Positions 32,316 through 44,681 of a stretch of DNA of 64,000 nt are shown one piece after another. This stretch comes from Madurella fahalii (taxonomy: Eukaryota > Ascomycota > Sordariomycetes > Sordariales), in contig CM056874.1 in the NCBI GenBank assembly GCA_029876055.1, positions 8,742,001 through 8,806,000 of the forward strand, written 5' to 3'. Position 1 is the stretch's first letter. The number at the start of each line of letters is the position of its first letter. Both the position numbers and the translations under genes were made by a program. A model generated the notes under the pieces. That model ran no database searches and was not told where the DNA came from. It saw nothing but the letters and a program-made list of their open reading frames with translations.

Positions 32316-33386
32316 ATGGCGCCCATACGCCGCTACCTCAGGATCACAAAGTACTCGGTGCTCGAGTGTCGCATCTACCTGGACAACCCCGCACTGGCAC
32401 AGTCTTGGCTTCTCAACCCTCGGGACCCCATCCTACCAAAGGTCATTGAGAGCGTGCGCCCCCTGGTTCTGCCCAAGCTCCGCGAGGAGCGGGAGCGGGA
32501 GCGGAGTCGGAAGAAGAACAAGAAACGGAGCATTAAGGACGTGGTCGTCGAGGGTGGGTACAACCTCATGCAACTTTCCCCCAAGACCTTCGCCAAGTAG
32601 CTACCGCTCGGTCGATCATGCTGAGTCACCCCAGATGAGTTCGAGGTGTCGATCTTCCTGACCGAGACCGACACGCGGCATTCGCTGCTGCACAAGCAGA
32701 AGCTCTTCCGCGACAAGGTGCAGACAAAGCTGACGTCCAACTCGTCTAAACTGACGGGTGCATCCCGCGACGCGCCCATCGATGTGGAAGGCGAGCTCTT
32801 GCGGGAGGCTGCCCAGGTCGACGTACCGATACTCCGCGAGGAGGACGAAGATCAGGACGTTGTCAACCTGGCCGACATCCCCGGGATAGATGAAACGGCA
32901 GCAGATTCGGACCCCACCAATAGGAGGCCAAAGAGACGACGCCGAGGAATAGCCGCTCCTAGCGGGCAGGGGGAGGAAGCGGACAGAAGCTCCGATGGCG
33001 ATAGTGACATTGACGCCATTGAGACAGACACGTCGGCCGAGCGGCTGTTTATGGACGATGGCGACAGCGACGAAAGCGACGCAGCAATTGGTCGGCCGCC
33101 ACCAAAGCGCCGCCGGGAAAAAGAGGCGGCCGCTGGTGAAACAGAAGAGCGCGACGACAAAAAGAAGATGGCTATGGACATCTCGTACGAAGGCTTCGCC
33201 ATCTACGGGCGGGTACTGTGCCTCGTGGTTAAGCGGCGGGATGGCGGGAGCAAAGGCGGCAGTTCAGCCGTCCCATCCAGCGATAAATCCCAAACGGGCC
33301 GGCCTGGAGGCCAGGCTATGATGGAGAATTGGATTACATCCACCCAATTGCCTGAGACAGCCCCTGGGGATAATGACGCCCTGTGA
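32316..33386 (+). CDS. conserved-looking nuclear protein, possibly SLX4IP-like
   Basis: Two exons, 32316-32553 and 32635-33386, join G|AT in frame (donor GTGGGT, acceptor CCCAG) to give 329 residues. Reading through instead hits a stop at 32598-32600, so the splice is needed. The N-terminal ~105 residues look folded: a strand-like ITKYSVLECRIYL, a helix-like VIESVRPLVLPKLREERERE, a basic KKNKKR stretch, then FEVSIFLTETDTRHSLL. The middle (about 115-260) is acidic and disordered, with basic nuclear-localisation-like clusters (RRPKRRRR, PPKRRR). The C-terminal block ISYEGFAIYGRVLCLVVKRR and a final MMENWITSTQ look conserved. The order of strand, helix and strand resembles the N-terminal domain of the SLX4-interacting protein SLX4IP. 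That is my inference from memory of the pattern, not a demonstrated homology; otherwise the function is unknown. Confidence 0.75.
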
Positions 33387-36300
33387 GGCGGCTTCCGACT
33401 GCCGAATTGCACGGATCCGGCCCCTTGACATTGAACGATGCGGAGTGGCTTGTGGTGGGCGCATGTGCCGAGGACCGCGCCGCCTCTTGGCTTCTCGGAG
33501 GCCGTACGTCTGTGGTTCGATCACCACCGGTTTGATGTCATCGAACAAGGAAACACAAGTCTTTCAGCTTCAATCGGTTCTCCTCAGATTTAATCAGCCA
33601 GACGCACCCCGCCACATTTGTTTCAGTTTCTCGCTTGAGAACCCTGTTTGTGAATACGTACCGGATATTGGTGTTAAGATCGTCGTTGCGTGGTGGGAGT
33701 TCGCACCGTCCGGCCATAATCGGAGATTGGCTTGCATACATCGGTCGAAAGGCTCCGGGTTGGCGGGATTTCACTAAAAGCGAGGTTGAAACTTTTTGGG
33801 TTTGTCCGCTCACCGCAATCCCGTTGTTTTTTTCAATATCGCGAGCGCACGGGACCGCTTGTTCAGCGCCTCAACTCAATGTAAGCTGGGGGTCGCTGTT
33901 GGCCCGAGTGCCATGGCGGCGCGGGGCCCCAGGTTTTGGGCAAGCCCCCCGGCCTCATCACATTGATCACACCTTGGCTGCAAATGGCCGGCGTGACACG
34001 GCGTCGAAGTGCCGATCGTGCGCTGTATGCTGGAGCGCACGCAAGATGTCAATGGCATGATGTCAACAAGCGTATGAGGCCGGAGAGGTGCCACGAAAAC
34101 AGCGACACGACTGCGTCAGCTGCAAGGCACACACGCGCTACGGAGTAGTGCGCTGTTCCGGATGGCCTCAGTGAGAGACAATCGCCATCGCGGGAATGGA
34201 TACGTGAGGTCGGCCCAACAGCGCCCATGGCCGGCTAATCGGTCGGCCCCCGAGCATGGTAGACCGGCGACCCGTTTGGCCTTCTATCAAGCCTATGCAG
34301 GGCGGCTACTCAAGGCGGCGTACAGGTATCATCTTTGCTGCTTAGGTTTGACAGTGATCGGACATGCACTTCCTGCCACCTCACTGGAAGCATGCTCGCG
34401 CAAAAGACCGGATGACCAACATGCGGAGGCGCCGGGGGTTAGCTTGCAGTGATCAGCTTAACACCACGAAATCAACGAACCGGGGTCGAAGGTACAGTAC
34501 ATCCACAGCGCTGGGCCTTCACACCAACTCGGAAACCCCCCAATGCACCCCCACGTACCAATGGCGGGTCTCTAATACATAAAAATTCCCGGCAGAATGG
34601 AGGGAGGGCCACATGATGGCCCGGACTGGCTCGGCTTCCCCTTTTGGCTCTTGTTGACAAGCCTAGGGCAGAGCAGATACGAAACCGAGAGGTTCCGGAC
34701 AAATGGCTAAAGGACAACAGCAACAGGACAATCGCAGCGCAATTGTTACATCTGTGCACCTCATCGCATGATGGATTTGGCGGGTGGGCCGCAGCAAATG
34801 TAACCTTTGCCCTCGCGACGAGGCTGCCGTGACCCGAAATAGCGTTAGGGCTTCCACTCCTTTGGCGAACAGCCCAGCCTCCTTGCTTTGCCAGGACCTG
34901 ACTAGCTTCTCTCGTCAGCGCGCCCCTTGCTCCTCCCGGCAGCGGCGGGTTCGCGAGCCCGTTTCCCGTTTTGGGGTGTCTCAATATCCAAGTTTCCAGC
35001 TCGCTGTTTGGCTGCATGTTCCAGACTCCCAGTTTTGCGACGGCTGCCCTGAACCGAATGCACACTTGCGGGCCTGTGTGCTTGCAGCATGTCCCCAAAA
35101 ATGGTTGCTTTTGTTGCATGCGATCGGCCAGGGGCCGGTGCCCGTGCGCCAGCGCCAGCGAGCAATTTCCCACGTGGTGCGCAGGGGTCCCTTCTCAGCT
35201 GGCGGGGCGCATCAAGTTTTGCTGGTAACGCCGTGAACTCTTGGGGGGGGGTACCTCGGCTCTCCCCCCTTGGTTTCAGGATTTTTAATCGGCAATCGCG
35301 GCAGGTCATTGGTGCAAGAGCGGGATAGCCAGGGGAAAATGGTGTTCGCGATGCGAAGCCCCCCTGAAAAAGATGCTCCGGGCAGCCGGGCGACCAGCGT
35401 CATCACGAGCTGAAAATCTGGAGGAAGATCGACGGGTAGCGGCATTGAGCAGATTTTTTTTTTTCTTTTCTTTTTTTTTTCCGTGGTTGTCGATGGGCTC
35501 TTGTCCTCGTGAGCACTAATGACCCACCCTCATTTCCGGATCGCGAGTTTTAGGGCGCACGGAGCGGAGAGTGAACCTTCCCACTGGCATCGACGGCTGG
35601 ATGGGCCAACCGAGACTCTTTCTATCGCCATTATGGAATAGCTGAAGGAGATGAACAAACGGGATGACGAAAGGCGTCGTTTTCTTCCCGAGCAAGATAG
35701 TGGACACCCGCGATAAGTGTTTTGTTGGCATGGCCCTGCCCAGAAAACTCCCCGCTCCTCTGGGTTCGGTGCACCGCCTGCTCTGTGCCTGCTGACTGCA
35801 TACGGAGTTTACGCAACCTACACTATATGAGGTAACGTACCTGGGGATAGGATTGGTCCCGAGTATCCAACGGAGCCACAGGGCTGTCAACATGCAGATG
35901 AGTATTCATAGCCGACTCCGGCAGCATGGATACCAGCCGTCGGCTGGGCAGGAACCAGCACACCCTCTGCATTTCCTCGAGAAATGAGCGTGGTCCTTTC
36001 TGACATCACATGCGTGCGATCTATCGCATTTGTTATCGGTGCGGCGCCGGGGGGCTTGGGCGGCTTCCTTGCTCTTCTCCGGCTGTCTCGGGCATCTTGG
36101 CTCGGTTGGTTCGGGAGCCACCAGCCGTCAACAAAATTTGACGCCCGTCATCGATCTGCTAGCGCCCGCTCTTTCAACAGAAATGAAGCCCGTTTGGTCC
36201 CGCGACATTCCGTAGCCAAGAAACGTTCGCAAGAGCGGTGAGTGGCGGTGTGAAGGCGTCTCCGTCAGACTCCATCCGTGACAGGCTTCCTCGCCTTCTG

Positions 36301-36951
36301 GAAGCTTGGTAAGCCCGAGATGGCCTGCGGAGTGGCGGGCCAATCCGATTGCGCGGCAGCCGCTCCGGGCTAAAACGATCCTGGTGTATTCCCGGACGAC
36401 AAGATGGTTAGGGGTGCCTTTTTGGATCAGATGATCGATTTCAAAACACCAATCGGGCAATTCACGGATTCGCAAACAGCCTTCGGCCCTTCAAGATAAC
36501 GGTTCAGCCGGGAACCCCCTAGGATTGGCAGAGGGTTGAGATCGCTCTCTCTCTGTTCGTTGTATTAGCGATGGCTGCCCCCACACATGATTCAAGAAAC
36601 TTCAATGAGCGAGCCACAACGTTGATGCGGGTCCACGGAGGATGGTTCCAAGCTGCCGGGTCACTCGGTCACCGCACGGCCATGGGCAGTTGCTTCCTCA
36701 CACCCCGTTGTGTGGTAGAGTTCGGGACGCCTGTCCGTTTGGGATATGCATTGGCCTCCGGGCACCGTTATCTAGCGTGCAGCACCCGCGAGAGACTCTA
36801 ACCCCCGAACACCGAACCAGTGGATGTTTCTTTGCTGAGTGAGATCTGCCTCGGTTAAGCATCTCGGGACGCGAAGCTCCTACTAATTCGGGCTGCCTTG
36901 ACTATCGGGAACGGGACCCGCGGATTGGCAATATCCCGGGGACGCGAAGTG

Positions 36952-36985
<34 letters not shown>
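36952..36985 (+). repeat. CA dinucleotide microsatellite
   Basis: About 17 uninterrupted CA units, followed by imperfect CATACA units to about 36996, inside the gene desert. Confidence 0.9.
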
Positions 36986-36990
<5 letters not shown>

Positions 36991-39343
36991 ATACACGCCA
37001 TTCGCCATTCTGGGGCCCATACTGCTTGCGCATTAATGCTTGCTGACGGCGTCGACGATATTACAGCGGCTAATTAGCTCGTTGATGGTGTGTGATGCGT
37101 GTTCTTGTTGCGGCCATGCACCACCTTCGGCTCTCGGCTCTCTTTTCCAACATCAATACACCTCTGGTTTTTCCGGCGGCCGCCGCCGTGCCACCTTCAG
37201 CTCCCGCCTGCGCCGCTTGTTTGCAAAACAAACATATGCTCCTGCGATATTCGTACCACAGCTGCCAAAAATACGGGTCTTGTCAGCGTGAAACGCTTGA
37301 ATAGCCGCTGTGGTGCGCGCGGCTGTTCATTCCGCCTAATATGTAAAGCGCGTCTCAACATTAAGCGCCGAGATGCAATCTAAAGTACGCCGTGGTGCCG
37401 CTTGGAACCGCCCGGGATATCACCTACGCGGGGAGATCCTCGCAGGACACATGAAGGGCCGCAACCCTAGGCTCGGACCCCGAGTTCGCATGTTGCAGGG
37501 TCTCGGTAAGTAGGGAAATGTACCGTTGTTTTGTGCTACGGTCCGTTATTGCCTAGCAGACATTTGCGGCCGCTTTGTCGACCTTGAATGTTACCAGTCA
37601 CATTTCTTGCTCATGTTGGCTGGTGAAACAACTCGCTCCATGTTCATGATCACGCCAATCACCCCTGCTTACACCCGACAGCCGGCATCAGGCTGCCTGG
37701 TCTCTTGCTCACAGACCCCGGCAACTGGACCTGGACATGCCAACGCATCTAAAATGCAAGTCCATTGCCCGAACTCCTGACTCACATGGGAGAAACGTGG
37801 TCGCGGGTGGAGCTATCGCATCGGGTTCCCGAAAAAGGGAAGAAGCAAGGCTGCGCTGCTGCAACGAGGGGCACTGTCAACCCACGTTGTTTACTTGTAT
37901 TGCTCACACACCGGCATGTCACAGTCACAATATCTGTCCGGACACAGCCAAACGAACCTGTTTGTGCCCTGCGGCGAAGTGCGGGGAAAGGGGATCGCCC
38001 TGCCCTCCTGCGGCTGCCCGATTTGCGTGGGGCTTGCAGGGACGGTGATAACAGTAGCGTACGTGTACAGGTCTGGCCGATGGTGCCTAGGAACCGTAAT
38101 CCAAACCGAGACGGGCCGGTTCCTGGGCCTGGTAAGCGGCCATCAACAAACATGAAAGGTGGTGTGCACACAGAAAGCCACAACACAGACATTGTCGGGG
38201 CGACTAGCCGACCGACTGCTCCCGCTCGCGCTCCTCCGTGTCAGCTGTTACTCGGTAACCTCGGGTGCAGCGGGAGCTGAGATGATAACCATCCAGGATG
38301 TCGGGGGTGTGGTCGAGAGACAAGGCTGGATCGAGGGGCATGGTTACGCGCAGCTGCTTTGCAGGACATATTGGTCGGGTCGGCGTTGCCGGGTCGGACA
38401 GGGAAAAAAAAAGAAAAAAGGAACTATTTCCACTTCTGTCATGGAAATCAAGAGCCCAGCGCGCTGAAAGCTTTGGCCGGTCTGCAGAGAGGAAGCAAGA
38501 GAAAAGTAATGGCGGGTGCGGAGTAGCGGCACAACAACGGCGATAATTGGTTTCCCCCGGAAAGGGATGATGCGATCGAGTCGCCAAGCAGCCCATCGTT
38601 CGGTGTTTTCTTTTCTGACCTGAGTTGTGATCTGTCATCTGGGTGGCCTAAAGGGTCCATGTCGCTTCTAATTCCTCTAAGCCACCACGAGACGTGGCAG
38701 TTTCGCGCAACACTCATCATCGGGGATACGAAGGCAGGGATATGTTCAACAGTCAGAAAAAATAAAACCAAGAAGGGCTGCACATTGCCGGGGGTTGGCT
38801 GACCACCACTGGAAGGGAACCTGCGTCGGCTCACGAGTTTCCCGATTAGAGCTTGTCTCGGGCTCTATACCTGTTTTTGAAACAGAGCTTTCTTTGAGAG
38901 GCATTGCATCTCAAACACTGGGAAAAACTCAAATCGCAAAGGTGCTTTCGGGCGAGGGCGCTAGGCTGTTTGTAATTGACATGTTTTTTTTGGGGGGGGG
39001 GTTTTGCGATCAGAGCCCCTGAATGCCGTGACGTTGGCAAAAAAGTCAAATTTTCAGACGCAGGCACCCCCTGAAATGCGCTGAAATGCGGTCAAAGGCC
39101 ATCGCGACAGGACCAGGCTGATTCCGGCCCACTCTCCCAGGAAGCCCTGAAAGTGTAAAATTGTTTCGCACAACAAACTCTCAAACGGCAAATTTTGTCA
39201 GGAATGTTGAAATTGGCTGTGGGGTCCGTAGACTTGCACAAGGCTTCGATCCGAGTCCATGTCCCCACTGCCGTGTCTAAATTTGCATTGTCCAAGATCG
39301 CCTTTCAGCTCGCCGTGCGCCGCCTTTTTTCGGAACACCCGTC

Positions 39344-39366
39344 TTTTTTTTTTTTTTTTTTTTTTT
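39344..39366 (+). repeat. T23 homopolymer run
   Basis: An uninterrupted T run in the gene desert. I see no nearby Pol III boxes that would make it a terminator. Confidence 0.85.
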
Positions 39367-40113
39367 GGAGAGCGTCCCAGCCGGCGGGGGGCGCTGCACC
39401 TCCCGAGCGCAGCGCTCCGGGCGCTTCCGTTTGCGCTGGACAGCGGCCCGGCTTCTGCGCCCAAGTTTCAAGCTAGACCTCCTGCCGAATGCGGGCTTTT
39501 ACACAGCGCCTAAGAAGCAGCAGAGATGCCCAACCACCAGGGTAAAACATGGGCTTGAACTTCGGACGGAGCCTGAACGCGCTGATTGCCGGCCAGGCTC
39601 GGCCAGGCTCGGCCACCACAGGTGGGACGGGCAGAGCGGCCAAGTATCGACCGCTCTTCGTCATGGGAAGTGTGAAGGTGTGCACCGGTGGGCTTGTACT
39701 GTACATGTCGTATCTCTCGGACCGGGGTTGGCGGTATTAACGACAGGGAGCCCCCCGGGCCTTTGATGCTGTGTTTCATTACCTTGTGGTGGTCATCGAG
39801 AACCTGGCAACCTTGAGTTGCTGCCAAGCCCTGGCTGCGTCACCGCAACTTGCGCTCCACTATCGTCGTAAATACATTACTCCTGGCCCGCGTGACTTGT
39901 GCTTGGCATCGCCGCTGGGCACCCAGGCGCGGTATGATTACGGATGCTGATGTACACTTCGCCCCGAGTCGCGTACCAAGGACTCACACCTGGCCAGGGA
40001 CCGTCGGTACCTGGAGCCCCACAAGTCCTGGTAGCCCTGTCTGTGAACATTTGCTCTTTCCATCCTGGGCCTGTGAGGGCAATCTGGAGGTTGTCAGTCG
40101 CCGGCTTCCTACA

Positions 40114-41250
40114 TATAAGGCTGCCTCTGCCCTCCCACCCTGTCTCGTCTGCCTTCTCGGACTAATCAGCAGACCAACAAACCGCCATCACATCATTATC
40201 AGAGCACCAAGAGATCACAACCTTGCTCTTCTCTTTCGAGATACTTAACTACGACTTCTCCCCCGGCTCTTCCATCCAACGCGCTACCGGCAAAACACCC
40301 CCCTTATACCATCAAAGACAGTACATCAACCACCAAAGCTGGCTTTGTCCGCAACCAAACAGTCAACAATCGCAATGATGCCCGCTCAAGAGACCCTCGC
40401 AGCTTCCTCCCTGCCCCGGCCCCCCGCCGAGCCGGCCTCTGCCCCCTCTTCCTAAGAGAGGGTAAGGAGGTCGGTGGCCAATGCGGCCGCTCGAACAACC
40501 GACGTCTCGCGCAATCTACTTGCCGCCATTATCTGGTCGCCAGCTCTGTCGATGCCTTTTTGGATCTCGACAGGCCGCACGCTAAAGCAAAAAACGCCTT
40601 TGGCTGTGGATGCGAGGCTGTGATCGCACGCTAGTTCCGGCCTCTCTGTATTGGTTTCCGAACCCAACATTCGCCCGCTGCACGCCATTGTGCTGTGCAT
40701 GCCTGCGCGTTTCTCGAAACCACATTGGCAACGCAACCCCTCCATAAGCCTCGACACAGCCATTGAACTGCCATCCCAAACTTCAGGGGGCACCGGCCCT
40801 GATTGGTCGACCCAGACAAGAAGCTTCCGCCCCTCGACCACGCAGCCTGCTGTGCGTCTCGTGCGGAATTCCAGTTCCTGGCACCACCAACCCGTCTTCG
40901 GCTGCATTGCTTCCACCCGAGCCGTCTTTCCACCACACCATCTATTGCGGATCTGTCCCGAGAGCCGGCTCATAGGGAGTTTCGACCTTCCTCTTCGATT
41001 TTTGCGGCGCCGGACACATGGGCGCATTCGACTTGTACCACCACCATCTCGGAATAACGGACATTTTAATCAACGACTTGTCAATTTCCTTTTTATTTTT
41101 TTTCTGTCTTGTTTTGGAGCGATGACAGCAATATCAAGCGTTACGACATTTTTGGCATTTGGGGACTTTTCCTTGTTTTCCTAGAAGGGTTTTTCCGTTT
41201 CAACTGTACAACTAGGAGCATGGACACCGGCGTCATTTGGGATCAAGCCG
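40114..41250 (+). ncRNA. candidate long leader or non-coding transcript with a 26-codon ORF
   Basis: TATAAGG at 40114-40120 is followed by a C/T-rich tract (40125-40160) and then an A/C-rich leader, the arrangement seen before well-expressed fungal genes. The first ATG (40375, directly followed by a second) opens an ORF of only 26 codons, ending at 40455, rich in Ala, Ser and Pro and starting MMPAQETLAASS. No long coding frame follows. A second T-rich, C/T-rich patch lies at about 41080-41180. This may be a micropeptide gene, a long non-coding RNA, or a long 5' leader whose coding part I failed to splice. Transcription is inferred only. Confidence 0.3.
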
Positions 41251-42994
41251 CCGATACCCCCGCAGGAAGCAGAGTTATGAGGAAGAACGAAACGGTATTT
41301 TCCGAGTTGATCGGAATGTGGGTTGAGCGGTTTACCATGCCGCCGACTCAAAAGGGAGTTCAACAAACAGGGCGGGCATCGGACAGAGCAAGGTTGGGGG
41401 GCTCTCAATGCGGGCTAGTGGTGCCAGAATAACCTTGGATATATTATTACGAATCCAAACTAATAATGCAACCGTGTCACGAGCCTGGTGCCATTGTCCA
41501 CTTTCTGAGATCCAGATCGGTTGAAACCACGACGCTCATCAGATCATGACCTGCATGCCACCATTATTCCCCGTGGGAAAACGGGGATGCAATGGGGGGT
41601 CTGGATACAACTACAATTCGGTGTCGAGTGCGGTCTCCACCCAGATGCGACACTGTCGAATACCCCTCGGCAAGAGAGACAGTTACATCATGGCATTCGG
41701 GATCGCATGTCTGAGGCGCAATTGACTGTACAACGCGGAGCAAACGGCGAGCCGCAACCGGGGAATTCCAGGCGCGGATAATGACAGGTGGGCGGGAGAT
41801 CAACGTTCTCTCCTCTCCAACAGCCCAGTGATTATTAAGAGGCTTGAGGCTTGGGCGATCGTGGTCCACCGGCCTGAAACGAAATGATGTCCATCTCGTC
41901 CTATCGACATCATCGTCATCATCATGATCATCATCATCATCGATCGGGCGCAGTTGGCGACTTGTGCCGATTATTAGCGGCGAAGGGCAGGATCGCGCAT
42001 AAGGGGCGTATAGTTGCTCGCCGTCTCCTGCTTTCATTGCCGAGTGTTGCACCCCTCCATCCGGGAACTCAAAAAGTCCTCCCGCGGAGTCGGCCACAGG
42101 ACCAAGAAACCGGGGGGCGCTTGTGAGAGGAAGAGACTGCTCCTTTGGGAACTCTGCACAGGATTTCGGCGCTACGCTAGCAACATATGTACAGGTAAGG
42201 TACAGTACGTCCCGCGTCCGGGCCGAAGATGCAGCGCAACGTCACTATTGCCAGCATTTCACTCAATAGAGCTGCAAGTATCATGCGAGGGAGGCATTTT
42301 TTGAGAAATGTGAAACGACTTGTTGTTGTTGGGAAACAGGGTCGACGTTATTTCATGTTTATTGCAAATCAGCTGTTTGAGGCAGGAGGTACCCTCCGGT
42401 TATTTGCAGGCCACCCCGTGTTCGATTTGACAAATCTCCGAGTATCGCTGTCATGAGACAATCCCTATGCAAAACGGCGGAGGGGAGAGAAAATAAGAAG
42501 GGGACTGAAAGAAACAAACCGGGGAAAGAGGCAGAAGCGCATCCCGGCGTAATAATGTTGACTGTTAGATAACAACTCAGCCACCAGACGCAAGGGCGGA
42601 AAAGAGAGGAAATTGGAATTGCCCGTTTTGCCGAGGGGCAGATTTGGCGTCGGGGACGGGAGCAGTGGGTCAAGAGAGCCGGCGGCAGGGGCGGCAAGGG
42701 CGGCAGGGACCCCCACTACCCTTTCTCCAGCCGTCGGCGGCGTTCTAGAAACCTTCCATTCATATCCGGGTCCAGGTTCCCGCAGAGTTGTTAGCGTTAT
42801 CAGGTTCCGAAAGCCTTATCACCACGTGGATACGTGCAACCTCTGAAACACGTCCGCGCCTCGATCGAACGGTAAGAAAGACGGGAGGCAGGGCAGCCGC
42901 AATTAGCCGAGAGATCTGTGCTAAACCTGTGACGACTCGCAGTTATTCTCGGCGGCGTACTTGGTGTACCGGAGATTTTTTCATCTGGCGCGCC
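41251..42994. other. gene desert, right part, and SAM37 upstream region
   Basis: No supported gene. A CAT/CATCAT-type trinucleotide tract lies at about 41903-41942. The final few hundred bases are upstream sequence of SAM37. Confidence 0.5.
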
Positions 42995-44403
42995 ATGGTT
43001 CTCCAACTCTACGTCTGGGGGCCGGCATTCGGCCTCCCATCCATCGACGCCGAGTGCCTGGCCACAATCGCATACCTCGCCCAAACCACCAGCCCGGCCG
43101 AGTACCAACTCATCCAGAGCAGCCCTTCAGCCGTACCCACCCGTACGTCCCCGTGCCCTTCCTCCCGCTTTCGCGTTCGCAGCCCCAATCCTAACTCCAT
43201 GCTACGCAATGTGACATAGAACACCTCCCGGCCCTCTACAACACCTCCACCGGCACCTGGACATCCGGCTACAGCCCCATAACCCGCCATCTCGCCTCCC
43301 ACCCGCCTCCCACCTTCCACGACCCTTCCCCATTGGGATCACCCACCCTGACGACAACAACAACAACAACAACAGCAACAACGACAAGAACAAGAAAAAC
43401 AACAACAACAGCAGCAGCAGCAGCAACAACAACCCGCGCACACGCAGACAGCACAGCCTACACCGCCTTCCTGACCTCGCACGCCGCGCCGCTGGTCTCG
43501 CTGTCCCTGTACGTCTCGTCGGCCAACTACGGCGGCGCCACGCGGCCCGCCTACAGCCGCGTGCTGCCGTTCCCGCTGCCGTGGACGGAGCCGCCGGCGG
43601 TGCGCGCCGCGCACGCCCGCCGCGCCGAGCACCTCGGCCTGTCCAGCCTGGACACGGACGCGGACGCGGCCGCGGAGGCGCGGGAGGAGGCGCGGGCCGC
43701 GCGGGAGGGTTGGGTCACGGTCCCCGCCTCGCTGAAGACCCCCGCGACGAAGGGCGGTGCGGCTGGCGGACTGCTGGGCTTGGCCCCCGAGCAGAAGGCG
43801 AGGATCCGCCTGGAGAGCGTGGCTGCCGAGGTGCTGGATGTGCTCGGCGAGGTGGACTGGGACGGCCAGACGTGCGTGCTGAAGTGTCTGGGGTTTGCCT
43901 ACCTGGCTCTGATGGCCGTGCCCGAGGTGCCGCGGCCGTGGTTGAGGGAGGTGATGGAGCGGAGGTATGGCGGGCTGCGGGAGTTTGTGGAGGGGTTTAG
44001 GAGGGAGGTTTTTGGAAGCGGGGTCAAGGAATTGCCGTGGGTGGAGGAGAAGGAGGAGGGTGGGCAAAGCGCCTCCGTCGTCAAAGTCGGGGCGAGGTTT
44101 GCGAGGGGGGTGTTGGCCGAGGTGCCGTGGTTGGGGGAGCAGTGGTGCGGGTGGTGGGCGGCGAGGAAGAAGAGGCAGGAGAGGAAGAGGAGGGGGTTGA
44201 AGACTGGTTCGAGCGGGGATTTGCTTCTGTTTTCGGGGATAGGGATGACGCTGATGGCTGTGGGTGCGGGTGTCTTTTTCTACCGCGGTCTGCCGCCGTT
44301 TGGCGCGGCGGTGCAGCTCTGGCGGAAACCGGTGGTGACGTTGAGCAGTCTCGGGGCGGCCGGGGCTATGTTCTCTGGCGCCTTCTATGGCATGGATGTG
44401 TAA
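42995..44403 (+). CDS. SAM37: SAM complex subunit Sam37 (metaxin/Tom37 family)
   Basis: Two exons, 42995-43142 and 43220-44403, join C|AA in frame (GTACGT to CATAG) to give 443 residues. The N-terminus, VLQLYVWGPAFGLPSIDAEC, is the metaxin/Tom37 signature that starts the thioredoxin-like half of a GST fold. Further support is the later C-terminal GST-like part (CVLKCLGFAYLALMAVPEVP) and a single hydrophobic helix near residue 385-405 (LLLFSGIGMTLMAVGAGVFF), which fits an outer-membrane tail. The protein helps insert beta-barrel proteins into the mitochondrial outer membrane together with Sam50 and Sam35. An unusual Thr/Ala-rich, low-complexity insert, coded by ACA/ACG and GCA repeats (about 43343-43440), interrupts the N-terminal domain after a DPSPLGSPT segment. 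It is likely a surface loop. Confidence 0.9.
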
Positions 44404-44681
44404 TGACGGACTGACCATATGAGGTACATTGGCGTCTGGAGCGTGAACTGCATTAGGAAAATAGACATGGACAGATTCCCCTCGATATGCGTTTGCACGA
44501 AGAGACCGCTGTCACAGTATAGCATTAATGCGCTGGAGTCCCGAGTTCCACACGAATTCCTTGTGTCAATTGTTCGCAGGAAACAAAATACAGCAATGCA
44601 GAAAATGACAAACAAAAATGGCTATGATGCTAGTCGTAGACTGTAGATTATCGTACAAGCCCTCAAGCAACCCCTTGACCC
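44404..44681. terminator. shared 3' region of convergent SAM37 and PIG-U genes
   Basis: A 278-bp A/T-richer gap between two stop codons facing each other. It must hold both polyadenylation regions. No further gene is seen. Confidence 0.4.

Larger units (their letters stand above)
33387..40100. other. gene desert, left part
   Basis: 6.7 kb without a supported gene. Composition is mixed with no strong A/T bias, so it does not look like heavily mutated repeat DNA. It contains a CA repeat near 36952-36985, T/C-rich runs at 35454-35480 and a T23 run at 39344-39366. A GTGGTTCGATCACCAC hairpin near 33511-33526 resembles a tRNA T-arm but has no A box. Many open frames exist, none with an ATG, codon pattern and motif that agree. 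Confidence 0.5.

Noticed and set aside
33511..33526. GTGGTTCGATCACCAC hairpin resembling a tRNA T-arm
   Set aside because: The B box is imperfect, and no A box, acceptor stem or T-run is found at the right distance.
34472..35173. Long minus-strand frame in the gene desert
   Set aside because: It has no recognisable motif and a low-quality composition. Competing frames on both strands are equally open.
40651..41184. 177-codon plus-strand frame after the promoter-like leader
   Set aside because: There is no ATG at its start, no conserved motif and an irregular composition. A chance frame is more likely than the coding part of that leader.
43339..44418. Long minus-strand open frame opposite SAM37
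   Set aside because: It is a shadow caused by GC-rich codons and triplet repeats. Its Pro/His/Arg-rich translation matches no family, while the plus strand gives a clear Sam37.
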